Virus record (IMG/VR): IMGVR_UViG_3300028388_002907
Coordinates: 1-59,348 of that record
Reading direction: 5' to 3' (one strand)
DNA from: a virus
Length of the DNA stretch: 59,348 nt
This document shows positions 30,401 through 37,814 of the stretch, in pieces (position 1 is the first letter of the stretch; the number at the start of each line of letters is the position of its first letter). The position numbers and the translations under genes are program-made. The notes beneath the pieces were generated by a model that ran no database searches, was not told the origin of the DNA, and worked only from the letters and a program-made list of their open reading frames with translations.

Positions 30401-33044
30401 GCAGCATTTTGAGGTCACTTAACCACGTCAGATACTCCGGTCGGATCACCGCGCCAGCATCGTATAACGCGGTAAGGTCTGTCTTGACCATGGCCACATT
30501 TGACGCACCAGCCGGTACTTGAATTGCGACAAGGCCAGTGACAACATTCGTTACCGTGACCTCAATCTCGTTGGGTCCTATGGTCGTTTCCGATAGATTG
30601 GTGCTGAGACCTGTCGGGCCGTCCCACGTAATGCGGTAGGTGCCTTCCAGATCGGTGCCGCCGCTGCCTAACTCGTTCAAGGTCACATATTCGGCGGTTG
30701 CGGTTGTCGGGTAGCCTAGGGCATTATAGCCTGCCGTAGCGTCAGGGGTAGTCCGCCGTGCATTCTTGAAGACGTTAATAAACGGGTAGTCAGGCTGGTA
30801 ATCCACGATGCCGTTGAGGCCCAGAGCGGCGATGCCTGTGGAGACAGGGTTGAACGCCCCCGGTGCAGTCACAGTGCCGGATGCGATCATCGTGTCTGGA
30901 CCACCTTCAATTGCCAGCATCGAGCCGGTTACGGTTGGTGCAGTCACATTACCGCTGGCGATCATCGTGTCTGGTCCGTCCTCGACCGCCAGCATGGACC
31001 CTGTGACGTTCGGTATAGTCACAGTGCCGGATGCGATCATCGTGTCAGGGCCGTTCTCAACCGCTAACATCGTGCCTGTGACCGGTGCAGTTCCAGTGAT
31101 TTCCAAAGTGCCGGTGATGGTCAGTGTGCGGGAATACTCGTCTTCGAACGTGAAATTGTAGCTGGCGTCTGCGGTCCACACCACGCTTGATATGGCTGTA
31201 AGAAGGCCAACACTGTTTACAGTCACGCCAGACGGCAGGGCGGGGGATACACTTTGATAGGTCAGCGTGTTCCCGTTGTCTGTGACATTGGCCAGTAGGT
31301 CTTGAGTACCACCTGTTCCCGCAGCAAAGGCCATATCCAATGCGGCACCAGAGGTTGCTTGTGTTCTTATAGCAGTATTATGTGAAGTTGTAGATGTTGT
31401 CTCGCGCCCGTATTCATCCTGTCCTGTGATAACGATTGTCCCATTCGACGCAGCCGTTGGTGTACCTGAAATGATACCGTTGGAGGCGATAGACACGCCA
31501 ACCGGAAGCCCTGTGGCAGTATAGGTAAGGGTATTTCCATTAGTGGTGAAGTCCGTTGTGGCGTCTACAGAGACCGAGGTATCATCCACAGTCCAAGAAA
31601 ATGGCCCAAGATTGTTGTTGGCGATTGCCTGAGTCCGGTAATTTGTCTGAATTGAGAATGTACTATCGGTAGTGCGTCCGTATTCGTCCTGTCCCGTGAT
31701 AGTGTAAACGGCAGAAGTCGTTTCTGTGTTTGGCGTACCGCTCAAAATACCGTTTATTGACAAACTCATGCCATTTGGCAGAGCCGGAGAGACAGAATAT
31801 GTCAAGGTATTTCCATTATCACTAAAGTCGGTGTATAAATCTTGGGGGGAAATAGCCGAATCAACAACAAAATCAAATGGTCCAAGAGTATTGTTGGCGG
31901 TAGCTTGAGTCCGGTAATTTGTCTGAATTGAGAATGTACTATCGGTAGTACGTCCATATTCGTCTATTGCTGTGATGGTGTATGATGTTGCGATGTTTTC
32001 ATCACTTGGCGTACCGCTCAAAATACCATTTGTTGCCAAACTCAAGCCGGTCGGTAGGGCCGGAGAAACTGTATAAGTCAGGGTGTTGCCGTTTGCAATA
32101 AAGTCCGTAGAAAGGTCTTGAGGGACAATAGCCGAATCAACAACAAAATCAAATGGTCCAAGAGTGTTGTTAGCGGTTGCTTGTGTTCTCAGGCCCACGT
32201 CATACAGCGCGGCAGAGATGGTTTTCCGTCCATACTCGTCTGTTGCCGTGCAAATGATCGTGCCACTACCCAAAGAAGTTGGTGTACCGCTTAGAGTCCC
32301 ATCACCATCATCAACAACACCTGTCGGAATTTGAGTAAATGAATATGTCAGGGTGTTGCCGTTTGCAGTAAAATCGGAAACAAAATTTGTGTTGACAAGG
32401 GTATCACCCAAAACATAGTCAATAGGACCAACGCCGTTTGCGGCGGTCGCTTTTGGTCGATACTCGACATTCCATGTAAACGTGTCCGTAGATATTCTGC
32501 CATACTGATCTGTCATGGATACTGTCGCAGTACCGCTATTCTCGTCGCCTACCGGGGTTCCGACTATCAGTCCTGTGTTTTCGTTAATCGAGAGACCGGT
32601 CGGAAGATTCTCAGCCGAATAAGTCCATGTGATACCAACGCCGGTTCCCGAAGCGTCAAGGGACACCACAGAATCATCTATCAACCAATTTTGTCCATCT
32701 GGTATTTCTGAGGGGCTGCCTGCCTCAATTCTGATAGGCACACCTCTGGAATATGTCTCGCCCTGATCTGTTACCGTCAAGTACAGGATTTCCCCATCAT
32801 GTGCCGAATAGTCTGTAGGAGCCGCGCCCGTGCCAAACGTAGAATCACCAACAGAAAGGCCCCATTGGACACTTTCTGTCCCGTTGTCGGGAATTATGGT
32901 GTATCCAAGTGATGCGTGCGCTCCGGGCCTTGCTTCTCCACCAGCTAAATTGGTCACATAAAACCGAAAGAGTTTAGATTTCCCTCTCGGTGAAACATTA
33001 CTGAGAATAGATGATAGTTGTTTGCTGAATGGACTTTTTGACAT
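27480..33044 (-). CDS. Giant modular fibre/adhesin with Ig-like repeats and two enzyme-like domains
   Basis: 1854 residues. Residues 1-106 are a beta-rich N-terminal (probably virion-attachment) region. About 107-650 hold six He_PIG/cadherin-like modules of about 90 residues (P-T-G-L-S-x-x-x-x-G-x-x-x-G-T-P, then D-E-Y-G-R). Cluster A of 25-residue repeats spans 657-731. About 732-1243 looks like a clan GH-A-type glycoside hydrolase barrel, with S-N-E-T-W-N near 970 and M-Y-E-G near 1140 as possible acid/base and nucleophile. Cluster B is 1244-1318. About 1319-1603 resembles an SGNH hydrolase (N-S-L near 1328, D-x-x-H near 1541). Cluster C is 1604-1728, followed by a truncated jelly-roll. A host-polysaccharide-degrading receptor protein is inferred. 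Confidence 0.75.
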   Translation of the reverse strand: MSKSPFSKQLSSILSNVSPRGKSKLFRFYVTNLAGGEARPGAHASLGYTIIPDNGTESVQWGLSVGDSTFGTGAAPTDYSAHDGEILYLTVTDQGETYSRGVPIRIEAGSPSEIPDGQNWLIDDSVVSLDASGTGVGITWTYSAENLPTGLSINENTGLIVGTPVGDENSGTATVSMTDQYGRISTDTFTWNVEYRPKATAANGVGPIDYVLGDTLVNTNFVSDFTANGNTLTYSFTQIPTGVVDDGDGTLSGTPTSLGSGTIICTATDEYGRKTISAALYDVGLRTQATANNTLGPFDFVVDSAIVPQDLSTDFIANGNTLTYTVSPALPTGLSLATNGILSGTPSDENIATSYTITAIDEYGRTTDSTFSIQTNYRTQATANNTLGPFDFVVDSAISPQDLYTDFSDNGNTLTYSVSPALPNGMSLSINGILSGTPNTETTSAVYTITGQDEYGRTTDSTFSIQTNYRTQAIANNNLGPFSWTVDDTSVSVDATTDFTTNGNTLTYTATGLPVGVSIASNGIISGTPTAASNGTIVITGQDEYGRETTSTTSHNTAIRTQATSGAALDMAFAAGTGGTQDLLANVTDNGNTLTYQSVSPALPSGVTVNSVGLLTAISSVVWTADASYNFTFEDEYSRTLTITGTLEITGTAPVTGTMLAVENGPDTMIASGTVTIPNVTGSMLAVEDGPDTMIASGNVTAPTVTGSMLAIEGGPDTMIASGTVTAPGAFNPVSTGIAALGLNGIVDYQPDYPFINVFKNARRTTPDATAGYNALGYPTTATAEYVTLNELGSGGTDLEGTYRITWDGPTGLSTNLSETTIGPNEIEVTVTNVVTGLVAIQVPAGASNVAMVKTDLTALYDAGAVIRPEYLTWLSDLKMLRFMDWTATNGSNQVDWADRYVPDQATYSAEETVDNFFTGVPLEVCIDLANELGTDAWFCIPHQATDDYVTQMATLIRDRLNPALHIYIEYSNETWNGIFPQEWYAREQAHAILGTSSGDEYMQWAGYRAAECMDIFATIFAGQTNRITRTAGGFFGHLGLMDAYLDAPDIIAAVGGDAPVNSFDAIGVTSYILTEYYGPEDNTNHDTLIATFDAEGAEAAYREIYDAYVAEVDGDYTTTLASWNSAMTTRGLDLMMYEGTGHMVPPSGHPRLTDLVTLFSGFVESTYYGDALRRQINAWENGTGPNDGPFNFYGSMTEHSRYGFWGLSQGLADPATPAYEQYMRYSRGEAMIDYGHGATPVTGTMLAIEGGPDTMIASGNVTAPTVTGSMLAVESGPDTMIASGTVTAPTFTGSMLAVEGGPDTMIASGTVTAPGSDDLILYAYHNSLMNHDAGVGGSDTDARNWLERMGTPGVFFDGGEFGFIGQWQTPPANGISAEDTTQLSMTGWSGAASVNHLIFVHDNFEAANRAPNENGGIPGASESYVSLNSALIDAWQTNAANANRTHWIYTGLYDFGLPTGGAEPGSATAQNIADWIAAATDTTTTPYYGYAGWGSEYVADMQAAYPALDIRHMDVNGAFIDAYENTALGNVPFSELFEDNAPHGFSDTYLIIAAIMYSYIFDAQAPAFTPAGGTGINSEITNNWASITARIYDYVRGALPISGTMLAVESGPDTMIASGNVTAPTVTGSMLAVESGPDTMIASGTFAEPGVTGSMLAVEGGPDTMIASGTVTIPNVTGSMLAVESGPDTMIASGTVTGPGVTGSMLAVESGPDTMIASGTVAAPVSADTVRLNGTDNYLSGFGITGNTFRIILSGSMYDLTGNQFMFGELLGGSGAWLDQTGGRLARYGEGTAPLPLFNGFASSSMSPAAITTGTPITADFTSNAGAWTITVSDGTNSATLSGTFDGPDQHHD
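27861..28235 (-). repeat. Repeat cluster C: five copies of a 75-bp coding repeat
   Basis: Five tandem 25-residue units of the form G-S-M-L-A-V-E-x-G-P-D-T-M-I-A-S-G-T-V, each 75 bp. Copies are near-identical at DNA level, so recent duplication or recombination is likely. They form a linker between the SGNH-like domain and the C-terminal jelly roll. Confidence 0.92.
29091..29315 (-). repeat. Repeat cluster B: three copies of the 75-bp coding repeat
   Basis: Three 25-residue units of the same family, separating the glycoside-hydrolase-like from the SGNH-like domain of the giant fibre. Near-identity to clusters A and C offers sites for homologous domain exchange. Confidence 0.9.
30852..31076 (-). 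repeat. Repeat cluster A: three copies of the 75-bp coding repeat
   Basis: Three 25-residue units between the Ig-like stalk and the glycoside-hydrolase-like domain. The unit resembles repeat linkers I associate with alphaproteobacterial surface proteins, but that link is from memory only. Confidence 0.9.
31631..32180 (-). repeat. Two near-identical 276-bp Ig-like modules
   Basis: The sequence starting GAGTCCGGTAATTTGTC occurs at 31631 and again at 31907, a spacing of 276 bp (92 codons). Long stretches of both copies match almost base for base, including the segment AAATCAAATGGTCCAAGAG near 31871 and 32141. They encode the third and fourth He_PIG-like modules. Confidence 0.8.
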
Positions 33045-33049
33045 TCTCT

Positions 33050-33319
33050 TTATGCCGTTTCCACCACAATAGTTGCTTGACGTGTGACCGATCTAGCAAA
33101 CACATAATTCGGTGTTGGCTTGTATGTCATTTCGGTAACATCTTTCTTCAATTCGCCGTTTCTATGGTCGTAGATTAGACCAAATTCTTCTGCTGGCGGG
33201 GCGTTAGTGCTGTTGAAATTGATATATACCGGGTTGCCTCCTAATACCTGAAAGGTAATGTCGGATACGTTATTTCCAATAAGTGTCCATTCTGTATTAG
33301 TCAATTCTACTAATTGCAT
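33050..33319 (-). CDS. Small beta-rich virion-type protein (89 aa)
   Basis: An 89-residue protein with alternating beta-strands (I-T-F-Q-V-L-G-G-N-P-V-Y-I-N-F, N-Y-V-F-A-R-S-V-T-R-Q-A-T-I-V-V) resembling small phage structural or fibre-attachment beta-sandwiches. It overlaps the upstream gene by 1 nt and lies 5 nt before the giant fibre. It may connect the fibre to the virion, but this rests on position only. Confidence 0.6.
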   Translation of the reverse strand: MQLVELTNTEWTLIGNNVSDITFQVLGGNPVYINFNSTNAPPAEEFGLIYDHRNGELKKDVTEMTYKPTPNYVFARSVTRQATIVVETA

Positions 33320-33549
33320 TATCCGATTCTCCTATCCAATTGCTGTTCCATTCTTTTTAGTCGCTTTTGTGCCAATCTGTATTTAATATACTCCACTGAA
33401 TTGTGCATTCTTTTTGCGCTCTTTTCAGGAATATTTCCGATCATATCAAGCAGTTCTTCGTATGTGGCGTCTCTGACTTTTCTTGCAATCTCTTTTGGAG
33501 ATATGTTCCACCACCAATTCCATAGTATATTTTCTTCTAACTTATTCAT
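33319..33549 (-). CDS. Small basic helical protein in gp68 position (76 aa)
   Basis: 76 residues, starting M-N-K-L-E-E-N-I-L-W-N-W-W-W and ending L-D-R-R-I-G; strongly helical with a basic C-terminus. ATG 33549 overlaps the stop of the 46-aa gene (ATGAATAA), which supports this start over a longer frame. T4 carries prohead core protein gp68 at the equivalent place after gp20-gp67. I see no clear sequence match, so this is positional only. Confidence 0.55.
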   Translation of the reverse strand: MNKLEENILWNWWWNISPKEIARKVRDATYEELLDMIGNIPEKSAKRMHNSVEYIKYRLAQKRLKRMEQQLDRRIG

Positions 33550-33682
33550 CTTGGAAAAGGTCTTCGTAAACATCTTCGATGACATTTTCCACCAATTCAT
33601 CCATAATTTCAGTGATGTGTTCTTCGAAAGTCACGAAATCTTCTTCGATTACTGCTTCTAGAATTTTTGTTTGATCTTTCAT
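33542..33682 (-). CDS. Small acidic protein in gp67 position, possible prohead core protein (46 aa)
   Basis: A 46-codon frame, M-K-D-Q-T-K-I-L-E-A-V-I-E-E-D-F to F-Q-D-E, with very high Glu/Asp content and a helical pattern. GGGAG lies 8 nt before ATG 33682. T4 gp67, an acidic prohead core protein, is encoded directly after gp20 and starts with a similar L-I-E-A-I helix. Position, acidity and the coupled downstream gene support the assignment, which remains tentative. Confidence 0.55.
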   Translation of the reverse strand: MKDQTKILEAVIEEDFVTFEEHITEIMDELVENVIEDVYEDLFQDE

Positions 33683-33702
33683 ATCTGGTTCTCCCTAGAT
33701 TA

Positions 33703-35232
33703 TTAGAAACTTTCCTCTGGTTCCTCTGGTTCTTCCGCTTTTTCTTTTTCCATCTGTTTTTGTTCTGTGTCGATTTCTGTATCGGACATTTTCAGGATGT
33801 TCTTTTTCACCCACTCTTTTGAATAGTGCACTCCAACGTATTCATCAACATCTCTGAGTATATTTATACGTTCTCTAAGAACCTCGCTTTGCTTTAATTC
33901 CTCGAAGTGATTGTCTTTCATAAAATCGAAGCGGATATTGTTTTCGATTGTCTTCCAATCTTCGGGTGTGACAATTCCTTTCAGGATCAGTTGTTTCTCA
34001 AGCGCCCGCAAAAAAAGAACAGAAAATCTTGACCTAAGCCTTTTTATGAATTTCGAGAATTTTACTTCATCACGGGTAATCTCACTGGCCCGACCCAAAG
34101 AAAATCCGTTTTCGGGTTCCATTCGACTAATCGGCACTTTTAGCGCCTTGAACAATTTTCTCTGGAAGTACAGAATATCTTCTATTTCGCCTAGATTTTG
34201 GGCGCCTGACAGAGTTGTAATCTCTGTCCCTTTTCCGCCTTCCCTTCTAGGTAGCCAAAAATCATCTGTCATCGTCATTGACCGCCTATCATCCTGAACC
34301 TCGCCAGTTTCGGCGTTATAGACAAGACGGTTTTTGTGCTGCACCATCATGTTTCTCATATATTCTTCGGCTTTGCTCTTTGGCAGGTTCCCCACGTCAA
34401 CATAAATTGCACGTCTCTCGGGCGCACGCGAAAGACGGTAAATTACCGTAGCGTCCTCAAGCCTTTTAAGTTGGTTCAATGGCTTGAACGCTTTGTGTAG
34501 GTGTGATAAGATCAGAGAATTGTCTTCACTTAGGATACCGCTATTGCTGTTAATGATGGAATCTTTGGAAATTCTCAGACCGCTCTGCACATAGCTGTTT
34601 TTGTTTTCACGCTTATCAAACATATTGAAGCCTTTATCGCTATACACATAGTATTCATTTTTCAGGCGTTTCTTACTCTCTGCAAAATCAGCAGCATTGA
34701 TTTTGGTTTGTTCGTACTCCTTCACCAACCGTAATTTCCGGGGGTCAATGTACCGCAGTTCTTTGATTCCCTGTTTTGGGTTATTCTCGTCAATGACAAC
34801 GTGGTAATTTATTCGACCATCGACATACCATCTTGAGACAATATCGTATCCAAAGCTAGAAAAGTGGAGCAAATTCAGAATTTCATCAAATTCTTCCTCA
34901 ATCTTTTTTTTCACCTGATCCGAAAACTGTATGTCGTCTGTTATGCATTTCACACTTTTAGTGTCCGGTTCAATAGAGACCATTTCGTTAACTATGTCGT
35001 CAACTGCGTTCTCCACCTCGGGCTGATTCATCATCCCTCTATATTTTTGTACTATATCAGCTTCGTTGCTGATATTCGCATCTAGGTTGATGAAAGATGA
35101 TACCCCACCACCCATAGGTGCCGCTGAAATATACAGGGCACCATCGTTGAAGTCTTTTTCGACAAAGGACTTTACACCTTCACCATCAGCTTCATCTGTT
35201 TTTCGTTTAATCTCGAATCCGAATAATTGCAT
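33703..35232 (-). CDS. 20: Portal vertex protein gp20
   Basis: A 509-residue T4-family portal (T4: 524 aa) that forms the dodecameric DNA channel and initiates head assembly. Recognisable segments include Y-R-G-M-M-N-Q-P-E-V-E-N-A-V-D-D-I-V near 63-80, R-Y-I-D-P-R-K, L-S-R-A-P-E-R-R, the P-R-R-E-G-G-K-G-T-E-I-T-T-L tunnel-loop region, and F-S-L-G-R-A-S-E-I-T-R-D-E. The C-terminus is an acidic tail rich in E-E-P. It follows gp19 by 3 nt with a weak ribosome site. Confidence 0.95.
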   Translation of the reverse strand: MQLFGFEIKRKTDEADGEGVKSFVEKDFNDGALYISAAPMGGGVSSFINLDANISNEADIVQKYRGMMNQPEVENAVDDIVNEMVSIEPDTKSVKCITDDIQFSDQVKKKIEEEFDEILNLLHFSSFGYDIVSRWYVDGRINYHVVIDENNPKQGIKELRYIDPRKLRLVKEYEQTKINAADFAESKKRLKNEYYVYSDKGFNMFDKRENKNSYVQSGLRISKDSIINSNSGILSEDNSLILSHLHKAFKPLNQLKRLEDATVIYRLSRAPERRAIYVDVGNLPKSKAEEYMRNMMVQHKNRLVYNAETGEVQDDRRSMTMTDDFWLPRREGGKGTEITTLSGAQNLGEIEDILYFQRKLFKALKVPISRMEPENGFSLGRASEITRDEVKFSKFIKRLRSRFSVLFLRALEKQLILKGIVTPEDWKTIENNIRFDFMKDNHFEELKQSEVLRERINILRDVDEYVGVHYSKEWVKKNILKMSDTEIDTEQKQMEKEKAEEPEEPEESF

Positions 35233-35235
35233 AAA

Positions 35236-35781
35236 TTACTCTCGTGTTCCACCATCACCAGTGCTGCCGCCGCGTACTGTCCAATAGTCATACTGGAATG
35301 TCACATCAAACTGTTCAATTGTGTCCGTGGTGTTCCAGTCAACAGCAATCTCTGCGATGTTTGTCGGAAAAATACCATTGAAATTGTAGATTCTAAGCGG
35401 AGTTCCGTCTTTCCCAAATTGTGTCACCTGACCCTGCGATTTGTACTGGCCCGGAAGCACAGTTTGTGTGTTTCCCTCGGGGGTGTTGATTGCGCTCACC
35501 CAACCCTCCATGGCGTTTCGGATAAGAAAATCTTCGTCATTGATGACGGTTACGCTCCACTCCGCATATGTTCTATCTCCGGCCACCTTGATTTTACGTC
35601 CCATATACGGGACTTCGATCTGGCCAATCGTCGTTGCAGGAAGGCTAGATGCCTGTACCATAAACGGCACTTTCAGATCAGCCGCCGTGTTGATCGGATT
35701 TGTGATTTGGACTTGGAATAGTGTTGGCCTAGCACCCTCGTAGGTAAGCTGTGCCCTAATTTCGTTTACGTTGAAAGCCAT
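35236..35781 (-). CDS. 19: Tail tube protein gp19
   Basis: A 181-residue protein closely matching T4 gp19 (163 aa) in key stretches: A-R-P-T-L-F-Q-V, G-R-K-I-K-V-A-G-D-R-T-Y, W-S-V-T-V-I-N-D-E, G-I-F-P-T-N-I-A-E-I and E-Q-F-D-V-T-F-Q-Y-D-Y-W. Hexamer rings stack to form the rigid inner tube through which DNA passes. Two CTAAATA late-promoter-like elements lie at 35816-35838. A gp19-like paralogue is encoded at 9777. Confidence 0.93.
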   Translation of the reverse strand: MAFNVNEIRAQLTYEGARPTLFQVQITNPINTAADLKVPFMVQASSLPATTIGQIEVPYMGRKIKVAGDRTYAEWSVTVINDEDFLIRNAMEGWVSAINTPEGNTQTVLPGQYKSQGQVTQFGKDGTPLRIYNFNGIFPTNIAEIAVDWNTTDTIEQFDVTFQYDYWTVRGGSTGDGGTRE

Positions 35782-35815
35782 TTTTGGTTATCTCCTGATA
35801 ATGAAGGTTCACTTG

Positions 35816-35838
35816 TATTTAGGCTCTGTCCTATTTAG
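35816..35838 (-). promoter_or_regulatory. Tandem late promoter-like elements upstream of gp19
   Basis: Two CTAAATA cores on the minus strand (35832-35838 and 35816-35822) lie between the upstream terminator and the gp19 ATG. They would restart late transcription for gp19-gp20 after the terminator. Confidence 0.55.
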
Positions 35839-35848
35839 AATCAAAAAA

Positions 35849-35864
35849 GGGGCCGTGCGGCCCC
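35849..35864 (-). terminator. Terminator downstream of the endonuclease module
   Basis: GGGGCC-GTGC-GGCCCC hairpin. On the minus strand it is preceded by AAAA and followed by TTTTTT, a classic intrinsic terminator, 27 nt after the stop of the 113-aa gene. It separates this module from gp19. Confidence 0.88.
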
Positions 35865-35890
35865 TTTTCCAACTTTCTTTTTGGTATGTT

Positions 35891-36232
35891 TCATCGCCAA
35901 TTAATATCATTTGGCGTGATTACAGTTTCGAATCCATCATATTCATCTATGTGATATGGACCATCAACTTCCTTAATTTTCAACTTAGCACATATGCCAC
36001 TTGCACTTTCTGTGCCCAATTCCTTTACGGTTTCTACCAAAGCGGGATCATCGCGTTCAATTTCCCTGTTGTAAAATTCTGGGTTTTCCTCATAGTAGTA
36101 GTATTTATCCCAACTATATGCGCCCTCATGAAGAATTGGCGTGAAGCCCTTTTTTTCGATATACACTTTTTGGGCTTCCAGTGACAGGCTAAATCCCCCG
36201 TAGCATCCGTTATAGACCACTTTCCTTTTCAT
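35891..36232 (-). CDS. Conserved hypothetical phage protein (113 aa)
   Basis: A 113-residue protein starting M-K-R-K-V-V-Y-N-G-C-Y-G-G-F-S-L-S. The sequence N-x-C-Y-G-G-F-S-L-S followed by R-D-D-P-A-L-V-x-x-V-x-E-L-G and a late I-x-E-Y-D-G-F-E marks a family I recognise as widespread in phages and some bacteria, without known function. AAAGGA lies about 10 nt before the ATG. It is downstream of the free-standing endonuclease and upstream of a terminator, so the two form a small separate module. Confidence 0.65.
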   Translation of the reverse strand: MKRKVVYNGCYGGFSLSLEAQKVYIEKKGFTPILHEGAYSWDKYYYYEENPEFYNREIERDDPALVETVKELGTESASGICAKLKIKEVDGPYHIDEYDGFETVITPNDINWR

Positions 36233-36253
36233 GTTGTTTTCGTCCTTTCTGTC

Positions 36254-37744
36254 TCAGTATTTCATGTAGATTTTGTTTCCGCTGCTGTAGTACAAACGCA
36301 GTCCGGCGTTGATACTGTTTTGCTTCTCGGTGAGTTTTTTATCAAAGCCTTCAAAAAGCTTCTCTTGCTCTGACTTTCGGAACCTCAGCCTATGATACAG
36401 CTTGTCAGATTTTTTGTCGTAGTATGAGTACCCAACAGGCGTTTCGCCCATGTACGAAAATCCTATTGATTCAAAACCCTTTCCGTTTCCATGAAAACCA
36501 TCAACATAGGTGACTATCGGTTTACTGTCAAGATGCTTCTCGATGTTTTTCATCAATTTACCTAACCCGCCCACGACACAATATCCTAGTTTTGTTGCTA
36601 TTCTGTAAACCTCGTATCCTTCGTTTCCGAATCTGGCTTTAGAAAGCAGGGCGGCCATAAACACTTCACCATCATGCTCAAGTCCGAAGCATAGCTTTGT
36701 TCCCGTATAGCCTGATATGTGGTTAGCCTCAAAAAACCCCTTCATGTCTTGGGGGTTAAGGGTGACGAATTTTGTGTTTCGGGCATAGATACGCTTGCTC
36801 TTACCCAAGACATTATTGACCATAGACTGCACAATCTCAGACTGTTCCATAATCTGTTTATCTGTGAATTGGAGAAGCTTGATGCCCCTTTCTTCGCACA
36901 TTTTCCTTTTTTCGTAGTGCCGTAAATCAACCTTTGTGTGGTTCACGCTATGCCAAAAAAGTCCGTTTACTTCGAAGCCAACCTTTTTGCTCGGGATATA
37001 CACATCAATCTCACGGGGCCGTATTTGCGTCCTGTCGTTAATGGTCATATCTTCTTCCGAGACCATATCAATCAATTTTTGGTGGGGCACCGACACCGAG
37101 AATCTCTTTAGGTCATATGACCCACTCATTTTTTTGTGTAGGTAAGATGGGGAATATCCCATATCGACGCTCAGCACGGTAATCGGAACCTCTTTCTCGA
37201 TATGAATCTTGTAGATTTCGTCAAGGTCTGGATCAGTCAAGTCCTTTTGTGAATGGTGTTCGCCAAACGCAAACTTTCTGGGATTCTCTGAATGCCATTT
37301 TCTCACGGAGTCGAGATGTTTTTTCCTGACCTCATCATTCGCCATTGGGTTATTTTCGATCATACGTTTCCTTACATTTGAATCGGGTTTCCTATCCACT
37401 TCCACAAAAAACCCCCCATACATTTCATCAAAGGTCTGTTTTCTTTTTGCTTTGGTGGCTTCATCTACACACTTTGCGTTAGAGCATGTTTTTGAGAAGT
37501 CCTTCAACGACCTATGGTATTTCAGCGGCGTACCGCAAACCGTGCATGTTGGATTGGATGTATAGCCAAGCATAATAATTTTTACCCTATCCGACAACGA
37601 TGTGTCATTGGCCAAAAATGCACTGTCTCTCAGTATTTCCTCTCTCAGTTCATCAGACGCCTTTCGTTCAAGCCAAGGACTGATCTTGTCCTTGGCATCA
37701 TTGTAGAGACCTGCCCTTGATAGTTTTTTCTTTAGTGTGTCCAT
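36254..37744 (-). CDS. Free-standing homing endonuclease-like protein between gp18 and gp19
   Basis: 496 residues. An N-terminal zinc finger has C-T-V-C-G near residues 72-76 and C-S-N-A-K-C near 91-96. A helix-turn-helix-like region (S-V-D-M-G-Y-S-P-S-Y-L) follows. A Vsr/PD-(D/E)xK-like nuclease core has R-E-I-D-V-Y-I-P and V-G-F-E-V-N-G-L-F-W-H (about 245-265), then a C-terminal domain with G-L-E-H-D-G, Y-E-V-Y-R-I-A and T-Y-V-D. This layout matches large phage homing endonucleases that sit beside structural genes and cut the same site in relatives. No Shine-Dalgarno is visible before ATG 37744, and the gp18 terminator ends only 24 nt upstream, so expression may be low. Confidence 0.72.
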   Translation of the reverse strand: MDTLKKKLSRAGLYNDAKDKISPWLERKASDELREEILRDSAFLANDTSLSDRVKIIMLGYTSNPTCTVCGTPLKYHRSLKDFSKTCSNAKCVDEATKAKRKQTFDEMYGGFFVEVDRKPDSNVRKRMIENNPMANDEVRKKHLDSVRKWHSENPRKFAFGEHHSQKDLTDPDLDEIYKIHIEKEVPITVLSVDMGYSPSYLHKKMSGSYDLKRFSVSVPHQKLIDMVSEEDMTINDRTQIRPREIDVYIPSKKVGFEVNGLFWHSVNHTKVDLRHYEKRKMCEERGIKLLQFTDKQIMEQSEIVQSMVNNVLGKSKRIYARNTKFVTLNPQDMKGFFEANHISGYTGTKLCFGLEHDGEVFMAALLSKARFGNEGYEVYRIATKLGYCVVGGLGKLMKNIEKHLDSKPIVTYVDGFHGNGKGFESIGFSYMGETPVGYSYYDKKSDKLYHRLRFRKSEQEKLFEGFDKKLTEKQNSINAGLRLYYSSGNKIYMKY

Positions 37745-37768
37745 GATTTACATATAGCACAAAAGAAA

Positions 37769-37788
37769 GGGGAGGTCAATACCTCCCC
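37769..37788 (-). terminator. Terminator downstream of gp18
   Basis: GGGGAGGT-CAAT-ACCTCCCC perfect 8-bp hairpin; on the minus strand TTTCTTTT follows. It lies 26 nt after the gp18 stop and isolates gp18 from the endonuclease module. Confidence 0.85.
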
Positions 37789-37814
37789 TCCCAGATTTGA
37801 AGATTTTTTTGGTC

